From JARKQH01 sp964631605 (GTDB lineage Bacteria; Verrucomicrobiota; Verrucomicrobiia; Limisphaerales; UBA8199): a DNA stretch of 9,735 nucleotides. Every line of letters starts with the position of its first letter. The stretch's first letter is position 1. This document shows positions 1 to 5,985 of this stretch, piece after piece. The notes below the pieces were generated by a model. The model did not search any database, was not told the origin of the DNA, and saw only the letters and a program-made list of their open reading frames with translations. The DNA lies in contig CAZVYG010000126.1 in NCBI GenBank assembly GCA_964631605.1, positions 1 to 9,735 on the forward strand. Reading direction: 5' to 3'. Both the position numbers and the translations under genes were made by a program.

Positions 1-832
1 CGCCCGCGCCGGCCACGCCCGCGTTGGGGCCGATCAGGTGGAGCGCCTTGGACACCACAACGTTCTCGATGTAGTTGCCCGCCGCCACATACACCGTGCC
101 GCCAACAGCCAAGGCATCAACCGCCTGCTGGATGGTCGGAAAGGCGTTGTAACCCACGTAGAACGCGTTCGCTCCGCCCGCGTTGGGGAAGGAGACCACG
201 GCGCAACTCCCGGGGTAGTCGTCGTCCACATAAACCACGGCGGGCGGCGTGGTTGGCGCGGTCACATTGATGAGGGCCTCGCACGCGCTGGAATTGCCGC
301 TCAAGTCCGTCACCGTGACCGTCACGGGGGTGATCCCGACATCGCAGAAGCCGAAGGTGGTCTGGCTGACATTGGTGGCGGCCAGTCCACAATTGTCAGT
401 GGCGGCGCCAACCAGGCCGGCAATTTCCCCGCCGCTAAGGGTATAGGTGCCATCCGCATCCAACGTGATTGATAAACCTTGGCAGTCAAGCTCGGGTGAG
501 CGTGAATCGGACACGGTTAGAACCATGGTGCAGTTGTCCACCAGATCGTTCGTGTAGGTCACCGTGAAGCTGATGAGGTTGGCTCCCAGGCCGACCTGCG
601 TGCCCCGCGGCGGATTCTGAGTAATGGACTTGACAGCGGCCGGCTCGCTGATCTCGAGCTCACGGGTGTAATCCTTGGCAGTGTAGGAACAGTTCCCACT
701 TGCCTCCACAGTCCGGTTTGTCGCGCATTGAGTGATGAAGGCTGAGGTTGTGTTGCCTGCTGTCAGGAGGGTTAGCGCTGCAACGAACCATCTCGAATAT
801 TTCCCAACAATAGTCTCTTGACAGTTTCTCAT
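1..832 (-). CDS. Exported HYR-domain / beta-helix protein, N-terminal part (C-terminus outside window)
   Basis: Translating the minus strand from the ATG at 832-830 gives 277 codons with no stop before the window edge, so the gene is partial. Residues 1-31 form a signal peptide: basic K11 and R14, a hydrophobic core WFVAALTLLTAG, and a likely cut after TSA. Residues about 36-116 and 117-191 look like two HYR/Ig-like beta-sandwich segments, with TVTYTNDL...CTMVLTV and PVTVTVTDLSGNSSAC as typical strands. They hold seven of the eight mature cysteines (36, 48, 101, 117, 148, 163, 184, plus 210), which fits disulfide bonding outside the cytoplasm. From about residue 200 (VVYVDDDYPG, FPTIQQAVDALAVGGTVYVAAGNY, LHLIGPN, here broken by other residues) the sequence matches the opening turn of pectate-lyase-like parallel beta-helix proteins. 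A GGGAAGG ribosome-binding site four bases upstream supports the start. Export and surface or extracellular location are inferred; substrate and role are unknown. The family is often very long, with a C-terminal sorting domain that cannot be seen here. Confidence 0.85.
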   Translation of the reverse strand, partial: MRNCQETIVGKYSRWFVAALTLLTAGNTTSAFITQCATNRTVEASGNCSYTAKDYTRELEISEPAAVKSITQNPPRGTQVGLGANLISFTVTYTNDLVDNCTMVLTVSDSRSPELDCQGLSITLDADGTYTLSGGEIAGLVGAATDNCGLAATNVSQTTFGFCDVGITPVTVTVTDLSGNSSACEALINVTAPTTPPAVVYVDDDYPGSCAVVSFPNAGGANAFYVGYNAFPTIQQAVDALAVGGTVYVAAGNYIENVVVSKALHLIGPNAGVAGAG

Positions 833-836
833 AATA

Positions 837-843
837 CCTTCCC
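837..843 (-). promoter_or_regulatory. Ribosome-binding site of the HYR/beta-helix gene
   Basis: Read on the minus strand, GGGAAGG lies four bases before the ATG at 832. It is purine-rich and correctly spaced, and it decides this start. Confidence 0.6.
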
Positions 844-849
844 CGGCCC

Positions 850-865
850 AAGATTGGCGAATCTT
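850..865 (-). repeat. Small leader hairpin
   Basis: A perfect 6-bp inverted repeat (AAGATT / AATCTT) with a 4-base spacer lies about 18 bases before the start codon of the HYR gene, probably in its untranslated leader. It could form a short AT-rich RNA hairpin. There is no T-run, so it is not a terminator. Function is unknown. Confidence 0.4.
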
Positions 866-871
866 TAGGCA

Positions 872-895
872 GTGTCGAATAAATACCTGACCCCA
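872..895 (-). repeat. Solo GGGGTCAGGT-type motif resembling REP/RAYT element ends
   Basis: On the minus strand this reads TGGGGTCAGGTATTTATTC followed by GACAC. From memory, strings of the form GGGGTCAGGT-(A/T-rich)-GACA recur in many bacterial genomes next to Y1 (IS200-like, REP-associated tyrosine) transposase genes. No transposase frame accompanies it here, so at most it is a solo end or remnant. The assignment rests on recall of the motif, not on a search. Confidence 0.35.
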
Positions 896-1068
896 AGCGC
901 GGATGCGAGAAATTTCTTGCGGGTGGTTTGAGGTTCGCAATTCGCGGAAGGGGTGCCCTTTAGACGTCCCCACACGCCGCGGCGGCCTCGCCGAGAGCGC
1001 CGCTGCAAGTGCTCGCAGCCTCCAAATAGAATGTTACGGGGCAAGCACCCGCATGCGGTTTCTCGCGC

Positions 1069-2487
1069 CTATGTCGCTTTCAATCTGGCGGAAGCAATGT
1101 GCCCGGCGATTTCCTCGGCGGGGTAGGTCCAGATTTCAGCCAGAGTGGGGTGGTAGTGGGGCAGGGCGGCCAGTTCGGCCACGGTCATGCGTTTGTGCAT
1201 CGCGGCGACGATTTCATGAATCAGTTCGCCCCCTTGCGGCCCGACACAGCAGCCGCCAAGAATCTCGCCCGAGGCGGGATCGGCCAGCAGTTTAACAAAG
1301 CCGTCTTTGGCCTCCATGATCAGCGACTTGCCATGGTCGTTGAAGGGATAGCTCGCTGCGAGGAAGGATTGGCCGTTTTCAGCCGCTCTACGTTCGGTGA
1401 GTCCCACGCAGGCGATTTGGGGGTCGGTGAACACCACTTCGATCAACAGCCGGTAGTCCATTTCCCGCGGTTGTTGCGGGTGGGCGATGTTGCGCGCGGC
1501 GGTCTCTCCCTGCTGGATGGCAATGTGCACAATTTCATGCAGGCCGGTGCAGTCCCCTGCCGCGTAAATATGCGGCGCGCTGGTCTGCATTCGAGCGTTG
1601 GTGCCAATACGGCCGCGCTCCACAACGACTCCGGCCTTGTCGAGCCCCAGCCCGGCCACGTTGGGAACACGGCCCAAACCGAAGAAGACTTCCTCGGCCT
1701 CGATTTGGACGTTCCCGCCCTCGTGCTCGAACGTGATTTCCTTGCGGGTCCCGCGCCGGCGGGCATCCAGCAGCCGGGTGCCGGTATAAACCCTGATGCC
1801 TTCGCGCCGGAACACCTCCTCGATGACGCGGGCCGCGTCAGCATCGAAGCCCCGGAGGACCTGCGCGCTGCGCTGGACCAGCGTCACCTCGACGCCGAAC
1901 CGCGAGAAAAACTGGGCGAACTCGAGCGCGACGGCCCCGCCGCCAAGCACGATGAGCGATTGCGGCAATCGTTCGAGCCGCAGCGCGGTGTCGCTGGTCA
2001 GGCATTCGAGCGTCTCCAACTGGGGCAGGGGACTGGGGGCGACCCGCGAACCGGTGGCAATCACGAAGTGGCGGCCGGTGATCCGGCGGCCTCCGGTCAA
2101 CTCCACCGTGTGCGGGTCCACAAAGGTGGCCGTGGCCCGGATGAACTCGAACCTCCCCTGGTTAAGTTGTTGCACCCGGTAGCTGGCAAAATCCTGGATC
2201 AGATAATCCTTTCGCGCCATGACGGCTTTGAAATCGAACGAAACCTCGCCGGGATGAACGCCCCACGTGGCGGCATGACGAGTCAGATGCATCACCTCGG
2301 CCGCGTAGAGCAGCGCCTTGGTGGGCATGCACCCGCGTAAAATGCACAGCCCGCCCACTTCCTCGCCGCCCTCAATGACAGCGGTCTTGAGCCCCTCGCC
2401 GGCCGCGGTGCGCGCGGCGGCGTATCCGCCGCTGCCGGCGCCGATGACCACAACGTCGAAATCAAACTGCCCGCGCTGGTTATTCAT
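1069..2487 (-). CDS. Class I pyridine nucleotide-disulfide oxidoreductase (LPD/MerA/GR-like), likely NADPH-type
   Basis: This is a 472-residue FAD flavoenzyme of normal family length. Visible motifs in order are: FAD site GAGSGG (16-21); redox-active disulfide CILRGC (C48, C53) followed by MPTK; ATGS (145-148); second dinucleotide site GGGAVALE (182-189); second FAD motif YAAGDCTG (308-315); and the dimer-interface active site HYHPTLAE with H446 as base and E451 as partner. All catalytic residues are present. The second dinucleotide site reads GxGxxA rather than GxGxxG, and strand 2 ends VQR (204-206) rather than in an acidic residue. This is the fingerprint of NADPH users such as glutathione and mercuric reductases. 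No 2-oxoacid dehydrogenase genes are adjacent, and the C-terminal vicinal cysteines of MerA are absent, although a CC pair lies at 413-414. The substrate is therefore open. The ATG at 2487 is preferred because the FAD strand begins about ten residues later; a TTG at 2523 would add 12 residues and has no ribosome-binding site. Confidence 0.9.
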   Translation of the reverse strand: MNNQRGQFDFDVVVIGAGSGGYAAARTAAGEGLKTAVIEGGEEVGGLCILRGCMPTKALLYAAEVMHLTRHAATWGVHPGEVSFDFKAVMARKDYLIQDFASYRVQQLNQGRFEFIRATATFVDPHTVELTGGRRITGRHFVIATGSRVAPSPLPQLETLECLTSDTALRLERLPQSLIVLGGGAVALEFAQFFSRFGVEVTLVQRSAQVLRGFDADAARVIEEVFRREGIRVYTGTRLLDARRRGTRKEITFEHEGGNVQIEAEEVFFGLGRVPNVAGLGLDKAGVVVERGRIGTNARMQTSAPHIYAAGDCTGLHEIVHIAIQQGETAARNIAHPQQPREMDYRLLIEVVFTDPQIACVGLTERRAAENGQSFLAASYPFNDHGKSLIMEAKDGFVKLLADPASGEILGGCCVGPQGGELIHEIVAAMHKRMTVAELAALPHYHPTLAEIWTYPAEEIAGHIASARLKAT

Positions 2488-2499
2488 GCCGCTCAGGAT

Positions 2500-2515
2500 G
2501 CAGGCCGCTGCCTGC
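2500..2515 (-). repeat. Hairpin in the helicase-oxidoreductase spacer
   Basis: A perfect 6-bp GC-rich inverted repeat (GCAGGC / GCCTGC) with a 4-base loop lies 13 bases before the oxidoreductase ATG and after the helicase stop. No T-run follows on either strand, so it is not a classical terminator. It could affect ribosome access or act as an mRNA processing or stability structure between the two genes. It may also be chance in GC-rich DNA. Confidence 0.4.
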
Positions 2516-2568
2516 GAGGGCAAGGGCGCGGTGCTCGGGGTTCCCGTCGCGCGGCGAGCCGCCGGCGT

Positions 2569-4632
2569 TCAGTCCAATGCATCGCGCATCATCGCAAAAA
2601 GTTCCTTGCCGGAGGCCGGCGGCACCGGCTGGCGCGATTGCGCATCGGCGTGTTCAACCAGTTCTTCCGGGAGGTCCTTGAGAAACGACGAGGGGTGGGC
2701 GGGAGCAATCTGGCCGTATTTTTTTCGCCCGGTGCAGTAGCTGATGGTCAGCGTCTGCATGGCGCGGGTGATGGCGACGTAAAACAGTCGGCGCTCTTCA
2801 TCCAGCGTGCCTTCCGTCTTGGAACGCGAATGCGGTAGCAGGCCCTCCTCCAGCCCGACAATCGAAACATGGGGAAACTCCAGACCCTTGCAACTGTGCA
2901 TGGTGATCAAGGTCACGGCGTTGCCCGGGTTTTCCTCCTCCTCCTCCCGCTCGGTATCCAGCGTGATCTCCTCCAGGAACGTTTGCAGCCGCTCGGCTGG
3001 CGGCGTTCGGCCCGCCTCGGGGTGATCGAGCGAGGCCAGCAGCTCCATCACGTTGCGAATGCGGCTGTCCGCCGTCTCCGGGTTTTTCTCCGAGCGCCGC
3101 AGCTCGGCGACGTAGCCGATTTCATCCAGGAAACGGTTGCCCCATTTTTGGAGGCCCTGGGTATCCCGCAAGAGCGTTTCCGCCTGCAGCGCCGCCCGGG
3201 TCCGTTCGATAAAATGGACGAAATTCTCAATGCTTTGCCGGGTGCGTGCGGGAAAAGTGGCGGTGACGGCGGGATTCTTCATCACGGCAAACACCGGGCA
3301 TTTGCGCTCCTGGCTGGCCCCGAGCAGACGTTCCATCGTCGCGTCACTCAATCCGCGCGCCGGCACGTTGGCAATGCGCAGCAGGCTGATATCGTCGTTC
3401 GGATTGAGAAAAACCTTAAGGTAAGCGAGCAAATCGCGGACCTCGCGCCGGTCGAAGAAGCTCTGCCCGCCGATGAGATGGTAACGGACCCCCGCCTGCC
3501 GCAGGGCGGTCTCGAGCGGGCGGGACTGGACATTGGTCCGAAACAGAATCGCCTGGTCGGACCAGGGGATGCGCCGAAACATGCGGTCGGCTTCAATTTT
3601 CTCGGTGATTCCCCGGGCCTCGGCCTCGTCCGTTTCGAAAACGTGCAGCGTGATCTTCGGCCCCGCTCCTTTCTGCGACCACAGTTGTTTGCCGCGGCGC
3701 CGCGCGTTGTGGCGGATGACCGCGTTGGCCGCGTTCAAAATCGTGGTGGTCGAACGATAATTCTGCTCGAGCTTGATGACTTTGACTTCGGGGTAATGTT
3801 TCTCCATGTCCAGCAGGTTGGAGATTTCGGCGCCCCGCCAGCCATAAATGCTTTGGTCATCATCCCCCACGACGCAGAGGTTGCGGTGTTGGCAGGTCAG
3901 GGCATGGACGAGCTGGAACTGGGCCGCGTTGGTGTCCTGATATTCATCCACCATCACATACCGGTAAGTTGCCCGGCACGATTCCAACGCCTCCGGATGC
4001 TCCCGGAACAGCCGCAACGTGAGCAGGATCAGGTCGTCGAAGTCCACCGCGTTGCACGCCCGCAGCGCCGATTCATACCGCGACCGGATGTGGTTGGCCA
4101 ACGCCCGGGCGCCCGGGTCCCCGAACTGGGCGCGTTCCCCGCCGTTCTTGATCCGGCTGATGAGCCCGAGGATTTCCGCCGGGTCAGCCTTTTCGCCCTT
4201 GGCGGAAATGTGCGCCAGGACCTTTTTCACCACGCCGATCTGCTCGGATTCGTCATAGATCACGAAATTGCGCTTGTAACCGAGCTTTTCAATGTGCTGG
4301 CGCAGAATTCGCACGCAAAGCGAGTGGAACGTGCAGAGCGTCGGCTGCGCGGGCCGGTCCTCGGCCCCGGCGCCTTTGGCTCCGGAGGGCCGGGAGAGGA
4401 CTTTGCGGGGAACAAGCTGGCGCACCCGTTCCTGCATTTCACGCGCAGCTTTGTTGGTGAAGGTCACTCCGAGGATGTTGGCGGGCGCAATCCCGCGCTC
4501 AATCATGTGAGCGATGCGATAGGTGATGACTCGTGTCTTGCCCGTGCCTGCGCCGGCGAGAATGAGCAGCGGCCCGCGGAGGGTCTCCACGGCCTGCCGT
4601 TGCTGCGGGTTTAACGAGTTCAGATTCAACAT
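2569..4632 (-). CDS. UvrD/Rep/PcrA-family superfamily 1A DNA helicase
   Basis: An ATP-driven 3'-5' single-strand DNA translocase and helicase acting in repair and replication restart. At 687 residues it is close to Rep and somewhat shorter than typical UvrD/PcrA. All SF1A motifs are visible: Q motif NPQQRQAV (8-15); Walker A GAGTGKT (27-33); Ia VTFTNKAAREM (56-66); Ib TFHSLCVRIL (101-110); II VDEYQDT (228-234); III GDDDQSIYGWRGAE (256-269); IV LEQNYRS (288-294); V TMHSCKGLEF (577-586); VI EERRLFYVAITRA (612-624). The GYKRNFVIYDESEQ segment is typical of the family. The C-terminus lacks the Tudor-like domain that ends PcrA, so RNA-polymerase coupling of the UvrD kind cannot be assumed. Oddities are a basic, Gly/Pro-rich insert between motifs Ia and Ib (about 75-98) and an acidic stretch just before motif V (about 561-567). 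The ATG at 4632 has no clear ribosome-binding site but sits directly before the Q motif. It is probably co-transcribed with the downstream oxidoreductase, 81 bases away. Confidence 0.95.
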   Translation of the reverse strand: MLNLNSLNPQQRQAVETLRGPLLILAGAGTGKTRVITYRIAHMIERGIAPANILGVTFTNKAAREMQERVRQLVPRKVLSRPSGAKGAGAEDRPAQPTLCTFHSLCVRILRQHIEKLGYKRNFVIYDESEQIGVVKKVLAHISAKGEKADPAEILGLISRIKNGGERAQFGDPGARALANHIRSRYESALRACNAVDFDDLILLTLRLFREHPEALESCRATYRYVMVDEYQDTNAAQFQLVHALTCQHRNLCVVGDDDQSIYGWRGAEISNLLDMEKHYPEVKVIKLEQNYRSTTTILNAANAVIRHNARRRGKQLWSQKGAGPKITLHVFETDEAEARGITEKIEADRMFRRIPWSDQAILFRTNVQSRPLETALRQAGVRYHLIGGQSFFDRREVRDLLAYLKVFLNPNDDISLLRIANVPARGLSDATMERLLGASQERKCPVFAVMKNPAVTATFPARTRQSIENFVHFIERTRAALQAETLLRDTQGLQKWGNRFLDEIGYVAELRRSEKNPETADSRIRNVMELLASLDHPEAGRTPPAERLQTFLEEITLDTEREEEEENPGNAVTLITMHSCKGLEFPHVSIVGLEEGLLPHSRSKTEGTLDEERRLFYVAITRAMQTLTISYCTGRKKYGQIAPAHPSSFLKDLPEELVEHADAQSRQPVPPASGKELFAMMRDALD

Positions 4633-4730
4633 CGGGCGCGGAGATTAGTGGCCGCTTCCGCGAAGTCCAAGCTCATTTCGCAGTTCCCTTATTCGGGGTT
4701 CCACACGGCGGTTCTCCTCTGCCAATTCCC

Positions 4731-4760
4731 GTTCAGGGAGTGAACCCCTGCAGCTTTTTT
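4731..4760 (+). promoter_or_regulatory. Possible attenuator-like structure: two overlapping hairpins and a T6 run
   Basis: GTTCA (4731-4735) can pair with TGAAC (4741-4745), or CAGGG (4734-4738) can pair with CCCTG (4746-4750). The two stems share bases and exclude each other. The second is followed after four bases by six T (4755-4760), giving a weak intrinsic-terminator look in the leader of the exported TIM-barrel gene. The stems are only 5 bp, so this is tentative. Confidence 0.25.
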
Positions 4761-4795
4761 GTCGCCGGGCAGGCCGCGTCCGTATCAAACTGGGC

Positions 4796-4802
4796 AGGTG
4801 AG
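4796..4802 (+). promoter_or_regulatory. Ribosome-binding site of the TIM-barrel gene
   Basis: AGGTGAG ends four bases before the ATG at 4807 and decides that start over the in-frame TTG at 4759 and GTG at 4798, which have no such site. Confidence 0.6.
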
Positions 4803-4806
4803 AACC

Positions 4807-5985
4807 ATGCTCTTCCTGCTTCTGGGCGCGGCAGCCGCCATTGCCAACGATTCGACTTTGGAAACCTGGCAAACAAAAAAGCCCTGGTCCGACCCCGCCT
4901 TTTTCCCATTGGCAGTTTGGCTGCAGTCTCCGGCCAATGCCGCCCGTTACAAAGCGGCCGGGATCAACTGCTATGTTGGCCTCTGGAAAGGTCCAACTGA
5001 GGAGCAACTTCGGCTTCTCAAAGCGGCGGACATGCCGGTGATCTGCGACCAGAACGAGATCGGCCTGAAACACCTGGAGGACCCGTTCATTATTGGCTGG
5101 ATGCATGGCGACGAACCCGACAATGCCCAGTCTCTCGGGCAGGGCAAGGGCTGGGGTCCCCCCATCCCTCCCGCGACCATCGTTGCGGATTATCACCGGC
5201 TGCGGAAAGCTGATCCGTCTCGACCGGTCCTGCTTAACCTCGGCCAGGGCGTCGCTTGGGACGGTTACTACGGCCGCGGCACACGCACCAAACATCCCGA
5301 GGATTATCCGGAATATATCGAAGGGTGCGACATCGTTTCATTTGATATCTATCCCGTGGTTCATGAGCGGCCCGAGATCGCGGGCAAACTGTGGCTGGTG
5401 CCCTATGGCGTTGAACGCTTGGTAAAGTGGTCCGGCGGTCGAAAACCGGTTTGGAACTGCCTCGAATGCACCCACATTGGCAACCCGGACAAAAAAGCGA
5501 CTCCTCACCAGCTGCGCTGTGAGGCCTGGATGTCGCTTATCCACGGGTCCAAAGGGCTGATCTATTTCGTCCACCAATTCAAACCCACCTTCCGCGAGGC
5601 CGCTTTGCTGGACGACGCGGAAATGCTGGCCGCCGTCACGGCACTCAACCGCCAAATCACCCGCCTGGCTCCAGTGCTGAAAAGTCCCACGCTCGGGGAC
5701 GTGGCGACTGTCCGCTCCGATAATCCGGAAGTGCCCATGGCCCTGATGGCCAAACAGGACCCCAAGTACGGCTACCTCTTTGCCGTCGTCATGCGCGAAG
5801 GCAACTGCCGGGCGACGTTCAACGTCAAAAACCTGGCCGACGACCAGGTCGAAGTCCTCGACGAGAATCGAACTCTCCCCGCCGCCCACGGCCAATTCAC
5901 CGACGCCTTCGGCCCGTGGGAGGTTCACCTCTACCGCTACCTTTCCCGCCGTTCGAGCACCGCGGGAGAGCCGAAATTGCCGTAG
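4807..5985 (+). CDS. Exported TIM-barrel protein resembling glycoside hydrolases (unassigned family)
   Basis: The gene encodes 392 residues. A short hydrophobic N-terminus (MLFLLLGAAAAIA, cut probably before N14) suggests export; the in-frame GTG at 4798 or TTG at 4759 would add positively charged residues and give a more standard signal peptide, but the AGGTGAG site favours the ATG. The body reads as a (beta/alpha)8 barrel: FPLAVWLQ (33-40), AAGINCYVGLWKG (50-62), PVICDQN (77-83), FIIGWMHGDEPDN (94-106), then VSFDIYP, KPVWNCLECTH and HGSKGLIYFVHQ. E103 in the GDEP motif and E220 in WNCLEC sit where retaining clan-A glycosidases carry the acid/base and nucleophile on strands 4 and 7. A short beta-rich tail ending EVHLYRY resembles the C-terminal sandwich of such enzymes. 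I recall similar proteins from Verrucomicrobia and Planctomycetes that are usually annotated as hypothetical. The substrate is unknown. Its last codons overlap the convergent GHL10 gene by 49 bases. Confidence 0.8.
   Translation: MLFLLLGAAAAIANDSTLETWQTKKPWSDPAFFPLAVWLQSPANAARYKAAGINCYVGLWKGPTEEQLRLLKAADMPVICDQNEIGLKHLEDPFIIGWMHGDEPDNAQSLGQGKGWGPPIPPATIVADYHRLRKADPSRPVLLNLGQGVAWDGYYGRGTRTKHPEDYPEYIEGCDIVSFDIYPVVHERPEIAGKLWLVPYGVERLVKWSGGRKPVWNCLECTHIGNPDKKATPHQLRCEAWMSLIHGSKGLIYFVHQFKPTFREAALLDDAEMLAAVTALNRQITRLAPVLKSPTLGDVATVRSDNPEVPMALMAKQDPKYGYLFAVVMREGNCRATFNVKNLADDQVEVLDENRTLPAAHGQFTDAFGPWEVHLYRYLSRRSSTAGEPKLP
5937..5985. other. 49-bp coding overlap of two convergent genes
   Basis: The plus-strand TIM-barrel gene stops with TAG at 5983-5985, while the minus-strand GHL10 gene stops with TAG (CTA at 5937-5939). 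Each gene's last roughly 16 codons are therefore antisense to the other's. There is no room for a terminator between the two stops, so transcripts from the two sides must overlap. Confidence 0.8.

Larger units (their letters stand above)
833..1068. other. Intergenic region between the oxidoreductase stop and the HYR gene start
   Basis: This gap of 236 bases must hold the 3' end of the oxidoreductase transcript and the promoter of the HYR gene, both on the minus strand. It contains the leader hairpin, the RAYT-like motif, a near-palindrome at 905-920 (one mismatched pair) and two perfect 10-base palindromes at 975-984 (CGCCGCGGCG) and 1049-1058 (CCGCATGCGG). I see no stem followed by a T-run, no convincing -35/-10 pair and no protein-like frame. 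Confidence 0.6.
4633..4806. other. Divergent intergenic region (helicase / TIM-barrel protein)
   Basis: This stretch of 174 bases must carry the start signals for two genes transcribed in opposite directions. I see no consensus -35/-10 pair. The clearest elements are the hairpin pair and T-run at 4731-4760 and the ribosome-binding site at 4796-4802. Confidence 0.5.

Noticed and set aside
818..837. TTGACA followed by ATAATA on the plus strand, like a promoter
   Set aside because: The spacer is only about 8 bases, far too short for a -35/-10 pair, and no plus-strand gene follows. It lies over the start of the HYR gene.
903..1295. A 130-codon plus-strand frame starting in the gap after base 900
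   Set aside because: It is Arg/Ser/Pro-rich, runs antisense into the oxidoreductase 3' end and has no ribosome-binding site or domain.
1099..2340. A 413-codon plus-strand frame opposite the oxidoreductase
   Set aside because: It is antisense to a gene with intact FAD, disulfide and His-Glu motifs; nothing protein-like is seen in it.
2869..4614. A 581-codon plus-strand frame opposite the helicase
   Set aside because: All SF1 helicase motifs lie in the minus-strand frame; the antisense translation has no family features and is a by-product of high GC at third positions.
4645..5295. A 216-codon minus-strand frame over the helicase/TIM-barrel divergent region
   Set aside because: Most of it is antisense to the TIM-barrel gene, no domain is seen, and it would fill the region needed for promoters.
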